Shown here: one piece after another, positions 59,083 through 64,000 of the stretch
How positions within the stretch are numbered: the stretch's first letter is position 1
Layout of the letters: each line of letters begins with the position of its first letter
Source: Adineta steineri
Lineage: Eukaryota > Rotifera > Eurotatoria > Adinetida > Adinetidae
DNA: 64,000 bases
Direction: 5' to 3'
Assembly (NCBI GenBank): GCA_905250115.1
Contig: CAJNOI010000156.1
Span: 1 to 64,000, forward strand
Position numbers and translations under genes: made by a program
Notes under the pieces: generated by a model
Told to the model about the DNA's origin: nothing
The model's input: only the letters and a program-made list of their open reading frames with translations
Database searches by the model: none

Positions 59083-59263
59083 CAGTGACGGATCTAGGAT
59101 TTTGAAAGGAAGGACCGATAGCTGAGTAGAGGAGGGAAGTCGAATTCGGTTGAAAACTATTTTTTGAGTACAATCGAAGTAGCGTGAACCTATTTTTGCT
59201 GTAAAAAAATCAAAAAAAAATTCTGAAGGGGGGGGGGGAACTGCTCTCCTAAATCCGCCAATG
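59083..59263. mobile_element. hAT-type MITE, 181 bp
   Basis: The left end is CAGTGACGGATCTAGGATTT; the right end read in reverse is CATTGGCGGATTTAGGAGAG. These form imperfect terminal inverted repeats of the CAGTGGCGGATCYAGG type known from hAT elements. The 8-bp sequence GTGTAGAG flanks both sides exactly (59075-59082 and 59264-59271), the target-site duplication length of hAT transposons. The interior includes a run of 12 G near 59228-59239 and no transposase. The intact duplication suggests a fairly recent insertion. Confidence 0.85.
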
Positions 59264-59428
59264 GTGTAGAGAAATATCTAGGTTTCTTTTGTAGGGTGGG
59301 CGCCACCTTTCAGTGCCTTGCCTCAGTCTCATTTCTTTGGGTGGGCAAATCGAAATTTCGGATGGGTGCTACCCACCCACCCACTAGATAAAACACTGAG
59401 AATATCCACATCCTAGGACAAAGTTCCA

Positions 59429-60620
59429 TTAATTGGTATTAATAATAAATCTACGTATAACATACATCATTTGTTCTTTAATAAATAATGTCAATTTTGT
59501 ATTTTCAGCTAATTCATGACTTGCAGCTAACCATTCTCTTTGTTGTTCATAATCTAATTTATTCCATCGAATTTTTTTAAATAAATTCATAATAATTTGA
59601 TTATTTTCTACATGATTTGATGTAATCCAATTTAAAATTCGACTTAAAACAATAGTTTCATCTCGATTTAGTATTGTTTCATCCGCTAATATATTTGAGA
59701 TCGTTGTATATGGTAATTGAAGAAAATTTTTCATATTAATACATTGATTAAAATATTTTGATAGATAATAATGTGATTGATAAAACGCTTTTTTCATTCC
59801 ATAACGTCGTGATAATTCTAATACACGAAAAACATGACGTTTTTCAAATGTTAATAAAAATTCTTCGCATATTTCAAAAATTTTTTCAATATCAAGTTCT
59901 TTTGCACAATTTAATATTTCATTTATATTACGAAATGTTAATGTTAATTCACCTTTAGATAAAATTTCATATCGAAAAAAAAAAATTTTTCTCAATAAAA
60001 TAAATTACCAGTATATAAAAAATTTAAAACAAGTTGAAGACCTTTATGTGTTGTATGTCGTAGATGAGTACGTGTAACAAAATCTGTACGACGTTCACGA
60101 AAAAATGTTCTGAGAACAAACAAGATAAATAATATTTAATGAAATTTTTTTCTACCGATATTTTCGACTAAATGCAGCTGAAAATAAAAATATTTTATAA
60201 AAAATGCGTTTCTTTTGAATTGTTTTTACCAAGAACGATTCGATGTGCTAAATATTCACTTCCATCAACAACAAGCATTAAATCACAAAAACGTGATTCT
60301 TTCCACATTTGTGATAAAATTTTTCGTGCTTCAATTTCATTATTAGCATTAAGAAATCGATGAATTATTTCTCGATCATGTATATCTCGATCTGATATTG
60401 TTATTGAATCATTTTTAATTGTTGAATATTTATTTTGTTCATGAAGAAATTCATTTAATTTAATTATAAGAGGATTAGTTGTAGTTGAACGACGTAATAT
60501 AGGATTTATAGTTGATGTTTCATTTGTATTTGATGATTGAGAGGTTCGAAGATCTAAAATTGATAAACGAACACGAAATGGACGTACAAGCATAAATGAT
60601 GTTGAATGTTGAGAAGACAT
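59429..60620 (-). CDS. BTB-BACK domain protein
   Basis: Three or four exons from the ATG at 60620. A Ser/Thr-rich N-terminus of about 90 residues is followed by the BTB domain: FCDLMLVVDGSEYLAHRIVL, then AAFSRKYRTFFRERRTDFVT, then a TTHKGLQLVLNFLYT segment typical of the BTB end. The next exon gives GELTLTFRNINEILNCAKEL and a BACK domain (IFEICEEFLLT, YFNQCINMKNFLQLPYTTIS, ETIVLSRILNWITSN). No Kelch repeats follow; the frame stops at 59429. BTB-BACK proteins usually act as Cullin-3 adaptors. The long BACK plus missing propeller could mean a short form or that a further exon (compare 58884-58998) is spliced on. Confidence 0.82.
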
Positions 60621-61863
60621 TTTCAGAAATATATAAGAAAAAAATACATAATCGATTTAAGAAATTTTATCGAAAATAAAAACAAAAGTATGTTGAAAAG
60701 TTTTAGAGAGAATTTTTCAATTTTATGCGCCAGACTTATTCAATCAAATGAGAATTTGAATTCAATAATCAATTTCAGTAGCTAAAAATTTCGAAGAAGT
60801 TTGACTATGATTTTTATAAAGATAAGAGTCCTGCAAAATTATAAAAACATCGATAAATTTTTATAATCAAGATTTCAAAACAGATATGAAGTTATAGAAT
60901 AATTCAATAAAAATGAAATCATTGATGAGTAATTAGCAATACTTTGTCACCTATAAAATTTATATCTCTTGTCGTAATTACACGACAGGTCATAGTTTTC
61001 AGTAAATTTATATCAAAGGTCGTGCTTGAGAAACTGCGATCATTTATGCCAATCTAAATTCCATCGACCGAGATAGTATTATCAATAAGGACAAGAAGAA
61101 TCATGAAACTATCTCATTCTACAGTATCTGAAGTTTCTATTATTTCGCATATGCTAAAAACTAATCTTTCTTATCAATCACGACAATGGTTTACAACTGA
61201 ATCTCCATACAATTATCTTGATCATGAAATATAATTCGAAGACCATCATTCACTAACGAAAGATCAACATTGATTCAATACAAGTATCTCTATAGAAAAG
61301 TCGATCAATCTTCACAAGCTATGAAGTAGTTGGAAAATCAAACGTGGTTTCTCCTGTATATTTCGATTGTTTTTCATAACAACTGTAGACAATAATTTTC
61401 AGATAAATGTAAGTGCAAGTATCAGTTAAATCATAACTCCATACTTTCTCAGTCAATAGACCTGGATTTGATATCACATGCCACAATTTTTTAAAGCTCG
61501 ATCTTTGGTATAAATGTGACGAAAAATTCTGAAAGCCATGATAGTATATCACTTATTCTGAAGTTTATGATCAATAATGTATATCTATATAAGAAACATT
61601 TACGACAATCGAAGTACAATTACCAAAAATAATATAGTAAAATCTGAGGTATTAGTTTTCAAAATCAATACATATACAAAAGATATAAGATAATAACTAC
61701 AATCATTGATTCATAGAAATTCAATTATCTTTTTTAATTAAAAGATTATAAAGAGATGTTATTGACACGTAACACATAAACTTTTATATTTCTTTGCTTT
61801 TAAATATACACAATAACAAAAAAAAATCCAAAGACGAAAGTTTATTTATTTTATTTGTTTCAT
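60621..61863. other. intergenic
   Basis: The 5' flank of the BTB gene and the 3' flank of SF3A3. Around 61100-61560 both strands have short coding-like stretches (plus from 61103, MKLSHSTVSEVSIISHMLK; minus 61319-61552) broken by stops. They may be debris of a gene; nothing is recognised. Confidence 0.4.
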
Positions 61864-64000
61864 TTATAAAAGACCTTGTTTCCGAAGATCATCATATGTT
61901 CGTTTATTAACAACATTTCCCATTGAATCTTCAAATTCTTCCTATAATACAAAAAAAATTCTTTTATTAAATATATGTAAAAAAGAAAAATAATTAAACA
62001 AACCTCCATTTCTGGTTTCCATCGTTCATCATCTTTATTATTTTTTAATTTATTCCATAAAGATAATGCATCTTCAATTGATATTATATTAGCAAAATGA
62101 GCAGTATTTGGAATACCTAAGCATCGCATACCATGTGCATGTCGCCATTCCTAAATTCATATATATATATATTTTATTTCTTAAATACCAAATGATAACG
62201 AAAAACTTACAGCAAAATGTCGTTGAAATGCTTTTGGTCCACGATATGTATGATTTCCACATATTTCACAATTGAAATACATATTAAGACCATGTAATTT
62301 ATAAAGCCAATAAGGAATTGGCTAATAAAATAAAGTAAATAATGTGTTTTTCTTTTTTGAACAAATAAATTTTTTGTTTACTTACTTTTCCATCCCATCC
62401 GAGTGGTAAATTTTTTGGATTATAAATAAGACCATCGTCTTCTGGATCAGAATCATCATCGGATATATCACCTCCACCAACATCTTCATCATCTTCATTA
62501 TCTTCACCGGCTCTTGCTTGTTTACGACGAACATTTTCTAATGTAGCTGAACGTTGTTCACTTAATAAATCAACAAGACGATAAATTTGTGCTTCCATTC
62601 CAGCTATTTCTTTATGTCGAATAGCTTCTTTACTATAATACAAAAATATTTATTTATTAAACCCAAAAACAAAAAATAGAAATCAATTAACGAACTTTCC
62701 ACGTTTTGTCTTATTGACATCTTTCATAAATAACGATGGATCAAGATCTTCAAATGATTTATCTTTTGTTGCAAATAAACGTTTAGCACGTTCTTCTAAT
62801 GTTCTAAAAGAAATATATTTTTTTCATATAAATAATTACAAATCGAACAAAGATCGTATTACCCTCCACATTTCATTCCAAGTGCTAATAAAGCAGATTT
62901 CAATCGATCAAGACCAACAGATGCTAATTCCTAAAATAAATAATACAATTAAATGATACAGAATTACATAAATATGACCTATGCGAGCCCCCACTGCTTT
63001 CGACACTTCTCTGGTTTTTTGTAAATATTTATTCTATAATGTCTGACGCAATAAACCTTTGAAATATCTATAAAAGTTCAAGTCAGTATTACAACAGAAA
63101 AATAATTTAATTCATTTTTGTTCGTTAGTCAATTTATAAATAGAATTTTGGTCAACATGGATATTCTTCTGTAGAAATAAATGATTTTCTTACCTCCCAT
63201 GATGAGAATCCGCTAAGATCTAATGGTGCACCACCTTTGGCCAATGCTCCACCTGTTTCTTTCTATAAATAAACAAGATATATATATAGATAAAAGAAAT
63301 CTTTAGATATATTTTACCGGCCAACCAGGAAAAATTCCTTGTTCCCATTTGGCTTCAAAATCTTGTCTAATATGAATTAAATCTTTTTCAATATTAATCA
63401 ATGGTTTACAACGTTTAAGAAAATCTAATAGATAAGGAAATAAATGATCAAATAAATATTGTCGATATTCAGCATTTTTTCGATCTTTTGAAGTTTCATA
63501 CAAACGATCAAATCGTTGTAAATATGTTATATAATCTAATTTCTAAAAAATAAATTTCAATATTTAATTTTTCAAACGAAAAAGAAAGAAAAAATTATTT
63601 TACATCAAGTCCTTTAACATTTAAATAAACTTCATAACATTGATGTAAATCAAGAAAACGACCATAACCTTCTTCATCAGTAAAACTCGCTAATGCTAAA
63701 TAAATTACAAAAAAAATAATTAATTTCTTTTTAAATATATTTATTTATTTACCTAATGGTTCTCCATCTTCTGTTTCTTGTAATTGTCTCATAAATTGTT
63801 CGTATTCCATTGACATTGGAACAGCAATCTTAATAGACAAAAATATTTTAGAAAATTGAATTTATTTTAGATTTTTCTTATGTTACTTCTTCGGATGGAT
63901 TTTTTGGATAATACTGACGAATATTTTTCAATCGAATATAAAATTCAGTAAATTCATTTGGTCCCGATAATGCTTCGATTTCTTTTTTACGAGATCTATT
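61864..64000 (-). CDS. splicing factor 3A subunit 3 (SF3a60), 5' end beyond the window
   Basis: Multiple exons with short introns. The protein reads from within the N-terminal region ([16 protein letters not shown] at the right edge) through ERKNAEY-type [51 protein letters not shown], the SAP-like segment, an acidic stretch, [14 protein letters not shown], and a matrin-type C2H2 zinc finger [19 protein letters not shown]...[16 protein letters not shown]. It stops with QGLL at 61864. This closely follows vertebrate SF3A3, part of the U2 snRNP that binds near the branch site. No missing motif. One intron (about 62935-63195) is longer than the rest. About the first 70 residues lie outside the window. 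Confidence 0.95.

Noticed and set aside
59071-59398. Outer hAT element enclosing the MITE at 59083
   Set aside because: The ends look related (CAGTGT...ATCTAG), but no 8-bp flanking duplication was found, so it is mentioned only as a possibility.
1-64000. tRNA, rRNA, spliced-leader RNA, LTR or viral elements
   Set aside because: Looked for T-loop-like sequences, leader-like sequences, and polymerase, capsid or envelope motifs on both strands; none was convincing by eye. A tRNA or covariance-model scan would settle the RNA genes.

Overview
The window is 64 kb of nuclear DNA from a small invertebrate, most likely a bdelloid rotifer of the Rotaria/Adineta type. The sequence is very AT-rich. Genes are closely packed and split by many GT-AG introns, mostly about 50-150 bp. 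Two divergent nuclear receptors fit the receptor expansions known in rotifers. Several intronless genes look foreign or prokaryote-like, including a GH130 glycosidase and a SUKH/SMI1 protein. Four short G-rich tracts match the bdelloid telomere repeat unit TGTGGG. Species assignment is inference. A run of 100 Ns at 46135-46234 is an assembly gap.

Layout. 1-7.6 kb is gene-poor: an unrecognised ORF, a diverged tandem repeat of about 110-120 bp, and a broken OB-fold/zinc-ribbon gene. 7.6-20 kb holds an intronless EEP nuclease-fold gene (+), an ABCG2-like half transporter (-), a cation-type nicotinic receptor alpha subunit (-) and a B-box/TLDc protein (-). 20-30 kb holds a CEP57-like centrosomal protein (+), a foldback element with a 12-bp flanking duplication, a small PPxY membrane protein (-), a SUKH gene (+) and a B-box-like protein (-). 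30-41 kb holds an Ig-domain receptor (-) and a complete GRK2/3-type receptor kinase (-), the latter with two homologous alternative last exons. 40.7-48.7 kb is all on the plus strand: NDUFV3, PIGL only 99 bp behind it, a nuclear receptor, and a MAM-domain membrane protein preceded by the 3' end of its tandem duplicate, which is cut by the gap. 49-64 kb holds a relic of a duplicated nuclear receptor, the intact receptor (-), GH130 (-), a four-TM protein (-), an LRRFIP-like coiled-coil protein (+) with a MITE in an intron, a hAT-type MITE with a perfect 8-bp target duplication, a BTB-BACK protein (-) and the 3' part of SF3A3 (-), which runs off the right edge.

The genes do not form one pathway. 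Core housekeeping genes (NDUFV3, PIGL, SF3A3, CEP57, GRK) are interleaved with signalling receptors and accessory or foreign-like genes. No CRISPR array, tRNA, rRNA, LTR element or viral element was recognised. The strongest new observations are the duplicated alternative C-terminal exons of GRK, the tight NDUFV3-PIGL pair with AG directly before each ATG (a candidate trans-spliced operon), the two candidate horizontal acquisitions, and several short mobile elements with well-defined ends.
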